A program made the translations under genes and the position numbers. A stretch of DNA of 44,379 nucleotides. Origin: Gammaproteobacteria bacterium. Its GTDB lineage: Bacteria > Pseudomonadota > Gammaproteobacteria > Granulosicoccales > Granulosicoccaceae. Positions 36,672 to 44,379 of this stretch are shown here, piece after piece (the stretch's first letter is position 1; each line of letters opens with the position of its first letter). A model generated the notes under the pieces. That model did not search any database. It was given only the letters and a program-made list of their open reading frames with translations, and was not told where the DNA came from. Location: positions 1 through 44,379 of the forward strand of contig JAHQVR010000285.1 of assembly GCA_019634245.1 (NCBI GenBank), written 5' to 3'.

Positions 36672-37018
36672 GGCGCTGTCTCCAGCGTCAAATACACGAC
36701 CGCTGCGGCATTGGCCATGACAGTCACACCACTACCATCTGCCTTAGGAATATCCAACCCGCCTTTGGCAACAGAGACGCTCGCCTTTCCATAAGGGAGC
36801 ACCGCAGCAACGGCATCGACATCGACTTTCTCTGGTTTTGCGACACCCACCTCGATCTCGACTTCCATCGATTCTCTGGGATAGCCTAAAGCAGGTGCTA
36901 CGCTCAGTGAGTTATGCCATAGCGCATCCTTCAGCGCTCGAATGGCCGCTTTGGTGTAATCCTCTCCCTGGAGGTCGGTGCCCATGCCCATTTCAATAAC
37001 TAATCGCTTTCGAACCAT
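36668..37018 (-). CDS. Lin0512-family protein, first copy of tandem pair
   Basis: This 116-residue protein has the family hallmark LVIEMGMGTDLQGEDYTKAA, then NSLSVAPALGY, EIEVGVAKPEKVD, VLPYGKASVSVAKGG and the hydrophobic end VTVMANAAAVVYLTL. I recognise the family but know no biochemical role. It precedes and overlaps its paralogue. The ATG is only 15 bases downstream of a hairpin with a T7 run, which would end transcription coming from the lipoprotein gene, so it needs either readthrough or a promoter very close to the hairpin. No good ribosome site is seen (GGGGCACATATAA before ATG). Confidence 0.82.
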   Translation of the reverse strand: MVRKRLVIEMGMGTDLQGEDYTKAAIRALKDALWHNSLSVAPALGYPRESMEVEIEVGVAKPEKVDVDAVAAVLPYGKASVSVAKGGLDIPKADGSGVTVMANAAAVVYLTLETAP

Positions 37019-37033
37019 TTATATGTGCCCCAT

Positions 37034-37070
37034 AAAAAAACCCGGCCATTCTTAAATGTGAATGACCGGG
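37034..37070 (-). terminator. Rho-independent terminator before Lin0512 pair
   Basis: Read on the minus strand, an 11-bp stem (CCCGGTCATTC/GAATGGCCGGG, one G-T pair) with an 8-base loop is followed by seven T residues. It lies about 90 bp after the end of the lipoprotein gene and 15 bp before the next ATG. Confidence 0.85.
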
Positions 37071-37158
37071 CTTCATTGTACTGACTTAATAGTCGGCTAA
37101 GGGACCAATAACACGACCCCTGTTGGCAAGCGACCTTGCTACAGACGCTGCCTATCGA

Positions 37159-37992
37159 TTACAGGCGCTGGAGAACCGAGTTTAACGTCACTGGCGATCC
37201 GCCGTTGGCCGCTTGTACGTTCACCACCAAATTACCACTGCCATCGGGGTGGAAGTAAATGACGCCATTGTAGGTGGTCGTGCCACCGGCATCAGACCAG
37301 GTGAAGTTTGTGGTTAAGGCATTGGAATATCCCGCTATGGTGCCATTTACATCGTGTACAAAGTCGATGGCCCCGTCATTGTCGCCTCCAAAGCTGTAGA
37401 CACCCGTTGACCCTGTCATGGTGTTACCACTAAACGTTACATCCATACGATATTCTGCATAGGAATTATCGCCGGTTAGAAACGAATGTGTGCCGCGCCA
37501 AGACCCAGCCACCGCTGAAGGTGTAGCTGTGGTGAGTGAGCTGGGCGAATTAGTGAGGGTAAATTCGTTCCCTGATGCGAGGTTTTCGATCGTTTGGCCT
37601 GCCACGATATTGAGATTCAGCGGTGTACCTGAACCGGCAAACTCTTCACCGATTGGGGCCATAGCTATACCTGAAACCGCGTTACTGGCTGGATGGAAAT
37701 ATTCAACCAAACTACCTGAATAAGTCGTTCCATTGCCTATATTGCCAAAGGATGAAGTGTAGGTAGATCCATCATCACTACTGAGACCATAGACATTGTT
37801 GTTTGCATCAACGACATATACCCCGCTACCGTAGCCAATATCTCCCGTCCAAATACCACCGTTGCCGGATACATCGCCACCGGTTGTGCCACCTCCAGAC
37901 GTCGATCCTTCATCATCACCACTATTACTGCCGCTTGAGCATGCAGTGAGCAGACTTACCAATCCGACAAAAATCAGTCGCTTTAAAATCAT
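37159..37992 (-). CDS. Gly/Ser-rich lipoprotein of unknown function
   Basis: The 277-residue product has a basic start, a hydrophobic segment and the lipobox LLTAC, followed by a flexible Ser/Gly/Asp linker (SSGSNSGDDEGSTSGGG). The rest is beta-rich with repeated G-T-Y and D-x-N elements (YVVDANNNVYGLSSDDGSTY; TTTYNGVIYFHPDGSG) and two FHP segments, which suggests a repeated beta-sheet fold. It probably sits on the outer membrane. I chose the second ATG (37992) because GAGG lies eight bases upstream of it; the first ATG at 38001 touches the GAGG. A terminator follows. Confidence 0.8.
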   Translation of the reverse strand: MILKRLIFVGLVSLLTACSSGSNSGDDEGSTSGGGTTGGDVSGNGGIWTGDIGYGSGVYVVDANNNVYGLSSDDGSTYTSSFGNIGNGTTYSGSLVEYFHPASNAVSGIAMAPIGEEFAGSGTPLNLNIVAGQTIENLASGNEFTLTNSPSSLTTATPSAVAGSWRGTHSFLTGDNSYAEYRMDVTFSGNTMTGSTGVYSFGGDNDGAIDFVHDVNGTIAGYSNALTTNFTWSDAGGTTTYNGVIYFHPDGSGNLVVNVQAANGGSPVTLNSVLQRL

Positions 37993-38148
37993 TTTGAACA
38001 TCCTCGATAAACGTTAGTTACACAGGGTCTAACACAGGTGAAGAAATAAATTTAACTTGGGACAGTCTGACAAAAACAACAAACCCTCGGGCCAGATTGT
38101 TGTTGACTCTAAACAACGGGTCACATTCCTCCGAGATCAATTTACATC

Positions 38149-38166
38149 CTGTGAACTTAATCACAG
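38149..38166. promoter_or_regulatory. Perfect CRP-type palindrome
   Basis: CTGTGA-ACTTAA-TCACAG contains the full TGTGA-N6-TCACA consensus bound by CRP and its relatives (Vfr). It lies in the 310-bp divergent spacer, 157 bp upstream of the lipoprotein ATG and 137 bp upstream of the DUF4124-like gene, so it could serve either. I see no firm -10 element beside it. Confidence 0.55.
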
Positions 38167-38302
38167 CAATTGGCGAGAGCCAACCACGTCGGTTTGCTAA
38201 AGATACATTTTCCCACACACACATCACAAAGAGCCGTTCACCCAGCGCAACTTCCGCCGATAGGCTGATTGTGAACCTCTGTATCGTGGACGGCTGCAAC
38301 TG

Positions 38303-38995
38303 ATGTCAGCCGCATGGATTTGTCGATGGCTGGCGCTTGCCAGCTGGCTGCTGTGTGCCCACACACAAGCTGCGATTTACTCCTGCCCGATTGAAGGAGG
38401 GGGTACGGTCTTTCAAGACCGACCCTGCGAGGATCTTGAGACCCAAAAACCCACCGCGGCGGCAGCCCAGTCATACAGCGCCGAAGACTCCCAGGCTCAG
38501 AGTCGATCGCGCACAGGCTTACCAGAAAATATGCATGAGAGTTGGTTTGAGCGCCCGAGCTTGGCGAATGACCATGTATGGTGTGATCGAGTCGGTTGCG
38601 AGTGCGGAGGTCTGGAGAGAAGTTTTCGCAGCGGTATCACGCAGGCAGTAGCCGATGCGCTCTACCTGGATGGAAGTTGGCACCGCTACAACTCGATGGT
38701 CGAAGAGCTTGATAAAACGATTAAACATTCCTTCAAATACCAAGAGCTAAGACTGTATATCGATGTGGCGGCCTGTGACATCATGATGTCTCAAAACATT
38801 CTTAAACGCTATGGTAGGCGCACACTAACAGAATTAAAGCGCGCTGCAGATTTGGCCCTACAAATGGGCCAGGATGATCCTACGTTGTGCGATGCTGGTG
38901 ACCAAGAGGCGTGCAAAAAGCACGATGCTTACGAGCTTTATGAGTTAATCAAACCCGATTTGGAATCTTTGAAGTTACCCAGATACGACGAGTAA
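38303..38995 (+). CDS. Exported DUF4124-like protein
   Basis: The 230-residue product has a signal peptide (cleavage near TQA-AI). The mature start IYSCPIEGGGTVFQDRPCED fits DUF4124, a small beta domain usually written Y-x-W-x-D-x-x-G-x-x-x-Y-x-D-x-P. A polar linker with Ala/Gln/Ser follows. The C-terminal half is helical with several cysteines (WCDRVGCECGG; AACD; LCDAGDQEACK) that could form disulfides in the periplasm. The family's function is unknown. It converges on the kinase gene with five bases between stops. Confidence 0.75.
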   Translation: MSAAWICRWLALASWLLCAHTQAAIYSCPIEGGGTVFQDRPCEDLETQKPTAAAAQSYSAEDSQAQSRSRTGLPENMHESWFERPSLANDHVWCDRVGCECGGLERSFRSGITQAVADALYLDGSWHRYNSMVEELDKTIKHSFKYQELRLYIDVAACDIMMSQNILKRYGRRTLTELKRAADLALQMGQDDPTLCDAGDQEACKKHDAYELYELIKPDLESLKLPRYDE

Positions 38996-39000
38996 GCCTT

Positions 39001-40944
39001 CTACCACTCAATCAGCGTCCACTCGCCGTTAATTCTTCTGCTTTTTATGGATCGGTTTCGATAAGTATCAGATGGTGTGGTTAGATCGCCATTTTCCCGA
39101 ACCATTCTTTCGATTCTTAAGTTTCCGACGATCGATCGATCAATATTGCGCACGCGAATTCCGGAGATAGCGATATCCAGCGATGCAAAGCGACTCATCA
39201 ATTGCTCAAAGAGTGCATTCTGGTTGGAGTCTTCTGTTAAGGACTTCATCAACGCAACGTCTTTCGTTTCAATGGCCTCTTTTAGCGCATGAAACGACTC
39301 CACCACCCGTTCAAATTCGGTATCCGTCACCGGGCGTTTGCGATCTTCCAACGCCTGTTCAAGACTAGTTTGTAAAGCGCTGATACGAGCGTCATAAATG
39401 CCAAAGGATCGAGCGCGCTCAATATCGACAGACGCTTGATCAAGATTCCCATCTTCCAACGCTGAGCTGGCGTCGCTGATCGCAAGATTCATCCGCCGAC
39501 GGGCCTCCAAAGCAGCGAGTCGAATTTGCTCGTCACGCTGTATTTTTCGTTCAGCCTCCTGAGCCAGCCTAGCCTGCTCCTCCGCTTCGGCAGCCCGTGC
39601 TGCCTCTTGCTCTTTTTCCTCTGCCAAAGCCTGTTCTTGAGCCAGCCGCTCCTGCTCAGCCACCTTCTCCGCCTGCAGTCTTTGCTGTTCTGCCAGCCGT
39701 TCTGCTTCTGCTTGCTGTTCTAATTTTGCTAGCCGATCGGCTTCCGCTTGCTCCGCAAGCCTTTGCGCATCGTCGGACTGGGAGACGCCTACTGTAGGGT
39801 CTGCAAAGCCTAACGTACCCACCACATACCGTTTAATCGGCTCAAACCCATAATTCGCTACCACTAGGCTCCCACTTAGGACGAGCGCAACACCAGCAAC
39901 CATCGCCCACAAACCTTTGGTTGATCGCCTTTTTCGACTCGACGAACCTCGACGAACCGTGCCCGTGGATAAATCGGTGTCAAATGATAAATTTTGAGAA
40001 TGAATATACTCACGAGTCGTTTGTGCAGCATCTGGCGGGAGCTCTTTCGCTAACAACGCTGGCACCCAATCTGAAACGCTCTGCGGACGATCGGCAATTC
40101 GTACCTGCAAGGCCCAATCGACTGCTCGAAGGAAGGGCTCGCTGTAGTCACCCTTAGCCATATCGCTGGCGGGAATCAATGGGTCTTTGCCGCCGTTAAA
40201 CAACGCCGAACCACGTTGTGTACTATCGACTGGATCCCGACCAGTAATCGCATAGTAAAGGACGCCACCTAGCGCATAAATATCCGACCAGGGTCCTTGC
40301 TGTTCCTCGCTTTCGACGTTGTATTGCTCCAACGGGGCATAGCCGGCCGAAACTAAAGCAGTAAGCCCTTTGGTCTCTAACTGTTTGCTAGCATGCCGCG
40401 CCGAGCCAAAGTCAATGAGCACCGGTGTACCATTTCGACGTACTAAAATATTGCTCGGCTTAATGTCACGATGAATGAACCCTTGACGATGGACTTCAAT
40501 CAAACCTTCTGAGACCGGTAACAGCAACGCCTTTAGCTTTTCTTCGCTGTTTTCAGTCGGTCTCAACACATAGCTTCGAAGCGGCTCACCTTCTTCAAAG
40601 TCCATGACCATGTAGGCGGTGTTGTTTGCCTGAAATAAGCTGGTAACCCGAACAATATTGGGATGCCGAAATTTCACCAGATTTCGAGCTTCCTTAATAA
40701 AGCGATCCAAGCCCCAACGAAACATATCGCCGTGCTCTTCTGTGACGGGAAACACCCGGCTATCACTCGTTCGAGTGGCTATGTCTCCCGGGATATATTC
40801 TTTAACCGCCACACGGTTGCGCAGGTTCGCATCCACAGCCAGGTAGATGACACCGAATCCGCCACGGCCCAGTATCCGTTCAATACGGTAACTACCAACA
40901 ATGTCCCCCGGTTGAAGGGTGCGATAGGGCGTGGCCGATTCCAT
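39001..40944 (-). CDS. Transmembrane Ser/Thr protein kinase (Hanks type)
   Basis: The 647-residue protein has a cytoplasmic kinase domain at about 19-300. Its glycine loop is GRGGFG (26-31), ATP-anchor Lys48, helix-C Glu85, HRDIKPSN (158-165) with catalytic Asp160, and DFG (178-180). The activation segment with GYAPLEQY is typical of one bacterial subgroup. A basic stretch (SSRKRR) leads to one membrane helix (about 344-364). A long Ala/Glu/Gln-rich coiled coil (about 393-485) and a C-terminal domain ending NGEWTLIEW, resembling NTF2-like or related folds, lie outside the membrane. All catalytic residues are intact. Targets are unknown. No phosphatase gene is adjacent. Confidence 0.92.
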   Translation of the reverse strand: MESATPYRTLQPGDIVGSYRIERILGRGGFGVIYLAVDANLRNRVAVKEYIPGDIATRTSDSRVFPVTEEHGDMFRWGLDRFIKEARNLVKFRHPNIVRVTSLFQANNTAYMVMDFEEGEPLRSYVLRPTENSEEKLKALLLPVSEGLIEVHRQGFIHRDIKPSNILVRRNGTPVLIDFGSARHASKQLETKGLTALVSAGYAPLEQYNVESEEQQGPWSDIYALGGVLYYAITGRDPVDSTQRGSALFNGGKDPLIPASDMAKGDYSEPFLRAVDWALQVRIADRPQSVSDWVPALLAKELPPDAAQTTREYIHSQNLSFDTDLSTGTVRRGSSSRKRRSTKGLWAMVAGVALVLSGSLVVANYGFEPIKRYVVGTLGFADPTVGVSQSDDAQRLAEQAEADRLAKLEQQAEAERLAEQQRLQAEKVAEQERLAQEQALAEEKEQEAARAAEAEEQARLAQEAERKIQRDEQIRLAALEARRRMNLAISDASSALEDGNLDQASVDIERARSFGIYDARISALQTSLEQALEDRKRPVTDTEFERVVESFHALKEAIETKDVALMKSLTEDSNQNALFEQLMSRFASLDIAISGIRVRNIDRSIVGNLRIERMVRENGDLTTPSDTYRNRSIKSRRINGEWTLIEW

Positions 40945-41201
40945 TATTCGGGTGGAGGGTTACTTACCTTAATTAGGGCCTTCCATGGTATCAAAGTTGG
41001 ATCTGAACCTACGGTGAACAATCGTCCAAGATGGCTGACAATCACCTCTTTGGGCACGTTAGCTGTGTCACAGATCAAGAAGTTGATCTACCATACTCAG
41101 ATCCGTCGCTAGCTTGACGCTATGGGACTTGAAAATAGCTCAATGTGCAGCGGTATAGCGCTCAGCCAAATCGATCAGCCAACCGAGAATTGTTAATCAA
41201 C

Positions 41202-42650
41202 GTGACCACAGAGAATCGACACTTAGAAGCCTACATTCGCGAACAAGGCCTGGCGGAGCAAATGATCCCGGTGGTTGGATCGTTGTATCGAGATCGCGGC
41301 GTCATTGTCACTGTATTCGGTCGAAAACTAATGAACGGTTCGACCATTGACATACTCAAGTCACACAAACTCTCGAATCAAGTCGTCGGACAAAACATCA
41401 CGGTCGAAGACACCGCCCCGATACTCGCGGCCATTGAAGCCATTCGTCCCGGATCATCAAGAATTGATATCGGTAAACTGGCTCACAAAGCCCTGCAGGC
41501 AGAGATTCCCGTCGATTCACCTGACAAACTTTCCGAGTTTTTGCAAAACGAGTTTTCAAACATACCCGATAGCATCTCCGTAATGGATGAACCTCGAGAT
41601 GTGGTGCTTTACGGCTTTGGTCGGATCGGCCGAATTTTAGCCCGGCTTCTTATCGAACGGACCACATCGGCCAACCCGTTGCGACTGCGAGCCATCGTCG
41701 TTCGCGGTGGGCGAGATGGCGATCTACAAAAACGTGCCAGCTTACTGCGAAGGGATTCCGTACACGGTCCATTCAATGGCGATATCGTGGTCGATGAAGA
41801 TAACAGTGCCATCATAGCCAATGGCAATTTGATCAAAGTCATCTACGCCAATCAGCCAGAAGATATCAACTATACGGACTACGATATCCACAACGCTCTG
41901 GTTGTTGATAACACCGGTGTTTTTAAAGATGAAGAGGCCTTGGGCCGACACTTGGTACCCAACGGTGCTTCAAAGGTACTTCTAACCGCCCCTGCTTCCG
42001 GTAACATTAAGAATATTGTCTACGGTGTCAATGATCACATGATCCTAGACGATGATCTTATTGTGTGTGCAGCAAGCTGTACAACCAATGCAATCACACC
42101 CGTATTAAAAGTCATCAACGACAAATTCAACATCGTCAATGGCCATGTTGAAACTGTACATGCATTTACAAACGATCAGAATCTGATTGACAACTATCAC
42201 AAAGCCGATCGTCGTGGACGCAGCGCACCGCTCAATATGGTGTTGACTTCCACCGGTGCCGCGAAGGCGGTTGCAAAAGCACTTCCCGAACTTGCAGGCA
42301 AACTGACTGGCAATGCGATCCGGGTGCCAACGCCGAATGTTTCGATGGCCGTGTGCAATCTAAACTTGGGCATAAACACGACGCGTGATGAACTCAATAC
42401 CTACATGCGAGACATCGCGTTCAATTCAAACCTAAGTCAGCAAATTAACTATTCGTTTTCTCGCGAAGTAGTATCTTCTGATTTTGTCGGCACACCTGAA
42501 CCGGCAATTTTCGATTCAGTCGCTACGCTCGTTGAAGATGATAGATGCGTGCTATATGTCTGGTACGACAATGAATTCGGTTACAGCACCCAAGTGCTAC
42601 GAGTGATGCAACACATGGTGGGCTTGCACATCCAGAACGTGCCTGGCTAG
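41202..42650 (+). CDS. gap: Glyceraldehyde-3-phosphate dehydrogenase with N-terminal extension
   Basis: The 482-residue enzyme oxidises glyceraldehyde-3-phosphate with NAD(P) and phosphate, or runs in reverse in gluconeogenesis. The Rossmann motif YGFGRIGR begins about 135 residues in; ordinary GAPDH starts there. The catalytic Cys is in AASCTTNAITP (near residue 293), with later TGAAKAVAKALPEL and WYDNEFGYS. The extended form is known from Pseudomonas and other gammaproteobacteria. The GTG at 41202 is a guess; the frame is open back to a GTG at 41145, and no good ribosome site is present. The 257-bp spacer before it (40945-41201) holds nothing else I can support. Confidence 0.92.
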   Translation: MTTENRHLEAYIREQGLAEQMIPVVGSLYRDRGVIVTVFGRKLMNGSTIDILKSHKLSNQVVGQNITVEDTAPILAAIEAIRPGSSRIDIGKLAHKALQAEIPVDSPDKLSEFLQNEFSNIPDSISVMDEPRDVVLYGFGRIGRILARLLIERTTSANPLRLRAIVVRGGRDGDLQKRASLLRRDSVHGPFNGDIVVDEDNSAIIANGNLIKVIYANQPEDINYTDYDIHNALVVDNTGVFKDEEALGRHLVPNGASKVLLTAPASGNIKNIVYGVNDHMILDDDLIVCAASCTTNAITPVLKVINDKFNIVNGHVETVHAFTNDQNLIDNYHKADRRGRSAPLNMVLTSTGAAKAVAKALPELAGKLTGNAIRVPTPNVSMAVCNLNLGINTTRDELNTYMRDIAFNSNLSQQINYSFSREVVSSDFVGTPEPAIFDSVATLVEDDRCVLYVWYDNEFGYSTQVLRVMQHMVGLHIQNVPG

Positions 42651-42790
42651 AGAAGGCTGACCGATATTGGCTAAAACTGGCCACAGTAATGGCACTCGCG
42701 ATGTTATGGGATTTGCTGAAAAGCCCAGCTTAATAGCCACACCCTGAGTGAGTGCTAGCTATGCCGTTGCAGCCAGTCGGAGGCTATGAG

Positions 42791-43675
42791 CTAGTGCGTC
42801 ATGCCGTAAATAACATAATTGACACCCAGTCGATAGGCTGTCGCCGTGTACAGAGCGCTGTACTCTTCCATATCGGCGTGCTCCCAAGCATCGCCTAAAT
42901 CCATGTTCCAGTTGATCACAGCCATAATGCGTCCATCATCATCCATCACACCACGCCATTGAGGCTGTTGCCTGGAGGAATTGCTCTCAACGACTGCCGG
43001 GCCTTTGGATATCGGCAGCTCCCAAGTTTCACCCGGATTTAAGCACAACGCGCGCAGACCGGGAATTTGAATAAACTCTTCGATTGGAAAGTGAACACTG
43101 AAGATTTCATGATCACGCGGAATATCCACAACTTCTCGATCTGGAAACACCTGGCCCATCCAGTTCTCGAATTGCTCCCATTGATAGCTACCGTGAAAAT
43201 CGTCTACCAGTAAAAACCCACCCCGCAAAAGGTACTCTCTCAGATTATCCGCTTCGGCGTCGGTAAATGAAGCGAAGCCGGCTTCGACGACATACAGCAT
43301 GGGGTAATCAAATATACGTTCGTCAAATAACGAAATAGATTGCGTGGCGTCGTTGGTGTCTATGCGAGTGAGCCGCTGCAGGGCCGAGACAAAATGGGGT
43401 TCACTTTCCGAACAATCCGCTTGCCAATGGGGGTAGCCGATCCGGTCCCCCAAATCGACGATGGCCTGTTGATTATCGGCGAAAATCAACCGAGAAAAAG
43501 TAAACTCACTCTCGGCAGGCCGCGTAAGTGCAGCGGGGCAATCAGGCCTTTGGGGTGTGGCACAAATGGCCAATTCGGCCGCAGCGGATTGGGCGAAGGA
43601 AAATACCAAACAACTGCCAGCTAACGCACCTCTCGCTGTCGAACCCAACCAACTTACAGTTTTATTTTTCAGCAC
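42791..43675 (-). CDS. Exported DUF4159-family protein
   Basis: The 294-residue product has a signal peptide (cleavage near AAA-EL). The body fits DUF4159: TFSRLIFAD near the start, ISLFDERIFDYPMLYVVEAGFASFTDAEADNLREYLLRGGFLLVDDFHGS in the middle (quoted in pieces: FDYPMLYVVE, LREYLLRGGFLLVDDF) and HEIFSVHF later. The fold is related to glutamine-amidotransferase-like flavodoxin domains. Partners elsewhere are often MoxR ATPase and VWA proteins, but none is in this window. The function is unknown and the location is probably periplasmic. Confidence 0.87.
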   Translation of the reverse strand: MLKNKTVSWLGSTARGALAGSCLVFSFAQSAAAELAICATPQRPDCPAALTRPAESEFTFSRLIFADNQQAIVDLGDRIGYPHWQADCSESEPHFVSALQRLTRIDTNDATQSISLFDERIFDYPMLYVVEAGFASFTDAEADNLREYLLRGGFLLVDDFHGSYQWEQFENWMGQVFPDREVVDIPRDHEIFSVHFPIEEFIQIPGLRALCLNPGETWELPISKGPAVVESNSSRQQPQWRGVMDDDGRIMAVINWNMDLGDAWEHADMEEYSALYTATAYRLGVNYVIYGMTH

Positions 43676-43858
43676 GCGGTGGTGACCTCAATCGGATGAT
43701 TTATAGCTCTAACGCCACACGAAATATGCCAGCTTATACTAATTCAGCGGCGAGGCAATGAGTTGCCCTAAATCCAATAATGCTCCGGTATAGTCAGATT
43801 TATAGTCGAATTACAGCTCGATAAGTTCCCGTTTCGCCCTTTTTTTGAGACTTGGATT

Positions 43859-44379
43859 ATGTATATTGGAATCGATCTAGGCACTTCCAGCATCAAAACC
43901 GTGCTGATGGATGATGCCCAGGCCATTCTTGCCACCAGCACGTTCGATTTTTCGGTTCAACGTCCCCACGAACAGTGGTCAGAGCAAGAACCCTCGCAAT
44001 GGATTGAGGGAATCGAACACACACTCGGAGATCTTGCCTCACGGCACAAAGACTGGATGGGCTCTGTCAAAGGTATTGGCTTGAGCGGACATATGCATGG
44101 CGCCACTTTGCTCGACCAGAACGATACTGTGTTGCGACCATGCATGCTTTGGAACGATACGCGCAGCCATGCCCAAGCTCATGCGATGGACACACCCAGG
44201 ACACGCGACATCGCTGGCAACATTGTATTCCCTGGTTTCACGGCACCCAAGGTGCAGTGGGTACGAGAAAATGAACCAACCGTTTTCGAGCGCATCAGTA
44301 AAGTGCTGCTACCCAAAGACTATGCCCGCCTATGGTTATCCGGTGAGTATGTGTCAGATCAATCCGATGCATCCGGAAC
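43859..44379 (+). CDS. xylB: Xylulokinase XylB, N-terminal part, cut by right edge
   Basis: About 173 residues are present. This FGGY-family kinase phosphorylates D-xylulose to xylulose-5-phosphate. The ATP-binding start MYIGIDLGTSSIKTVLMDD, the sugar-binding GLSGHMHGATLLD, LWNDTR, FPGFTAPKVQWV and VLLPKDYARLWLSGEY all closely resemble E. coli XylB. The catalytic Asp lies beyond the edge. The frame is intact. The 183-bp upstream spacer has a TATACT at 43735 but no matching -35. Whether xylose isomerase or a transporter follows cannot be seen. Confidence 0.93.
   Translation, partial: MYIGIDLGTSSIKTVLMDDAQAILATSTFDFSVQRPHEQWSEQEPSQWIEGIEHTLGDLASRHKDWMGSVKGIGLSGHMHGATLLDQNDTVLRPCMLWNDTRSHAQAHAMDTPRTRDIAGNIVFPGFTAPKVQWVRENEPTVFERISKVLLPKDYARLWLSGEYVSDQSDASG

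Noticed and set aside
39526..39797. Leu/Phe/Ser-rich open frames resembling membrane segments
   Set aside because: They mirror the Ala/Glu/Gln coiled coil of the kinase on the other strand and have no start signals.
40663..41112. 149-codon open frame antisense to the kinase N-terminus
   Set aside because: The kinase catalytic motifs fix the true frame, and the antisense product has no domain or signal.
42752..42797. Imperfect inverted repeat between gap and the DUF4159 gene
   Set aside because: The arms (GTGCTAGCTATGCC and GGCTATGAGCTAGTGC) need bulges and one arm overlaps the stop codon; too weak to call a terminator.
43735..43740. TATACT upstream of xylB
   Set aside because: No acceptable -35 element 16-18 bases upstream.
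1..44379. Search for mobile elements, phage genes, CRISPR arrays, toxin-antitoxin pairs and biosynthetic clusters
   Set aside because: No transposase, integrase, terminal repeats, spaced direct repeats or clustered synthases were seen, and composition looks even throughout.

Overview
This window reads as ordinary chromosomal DNA of a free-living, probably marine or aquatic, gammaproteobacterium. The base composition looks roughly balanced. The gene set includes hspQ, a YgiQ-type radical SAM protein, the ppsR/ppsA pair, a GAPDH with a long N-terminal extension, RND efflux genes and several lipoproteins and outer-membrane barrels. I assign the class from gene content only and cannot name the genus. 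Codon use and composition look even from end to end. I see no insertion sequence, integrase, phage gene, CRISPR array, rRNA or convincing tRNA.

Layout, left to right. Positions 1-1848 hold envelope proteins: an alpha/beta-hydrolase lipoprotein cut by the left edge, a four-helix membrane protein and a small barrel. At 1882-5528 ppsR and ppsA are divergent, with a small KOW-like gene overlapping the ppsA end. At 5605-8961 there is a compact run of an HTTM-DCC fusion, a PLDc_N-TPR protein and a barrel-like exported protein. At 8999-14006 an adaptor/RND pump operon on the minus strand ends with a pterin-carbinolamine dehydratase-like gene joined by a stop/start overlap. Next come ygiQ, a DUF2059 protein, an aldo/keto reductase and a small exported peptide. 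A tight five-gene livGFHM-thioesterase operon fills 19272-23945 and lacks a binding-protein gene.

From 23994 to 30194 there are a UshA-like nucleotidase, a Gfo/Idh/MocA oxidoreductase, hspQ, an OmpA-like lipoprotein and a long acidic membrane-anchored protein. A 607-bp gene-free stretch follows, carrying degraded copies of the 3' end of that last gene. Malonyl-CoA decarboxylase (30802-32157) comes next. Then there is a polar amino-acid type ABC system split over both strands (permease and ATPase minus, binding protein plus), followed by an aromatic/aspartate-type aminotransferase. The right part holds two overlapping Lin0512-family paralogues, a Gly/Ser-rich lipoprotein, a DUF4124-like protein, a transmembrane Ser/Thr kinase, GAPDH, a DUF4159 protein and the start of xylB.

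Functionally, PpsA/PpsR, GAPDH, malonyl-CoA decarboxylase and XylB point to flexible central carbon metabolism. The liv and amino-acid ABC systems with the aminotransferase point to scavenging of amino acids or related acids. I found no coherent new defence or mobile system. The most unusual signals are the gene-end-derived repeats at 30168-30397, an octamer repeat running through a stop codon at 34751-34790, the Lin0512 pair behind a hairpin, a permease with a lipobox-like N-terminus, the 115-residue Arg/Gly/Gln tail on the efflux adaptor, and a perfect CRP-type palindrome at 38149-38166.
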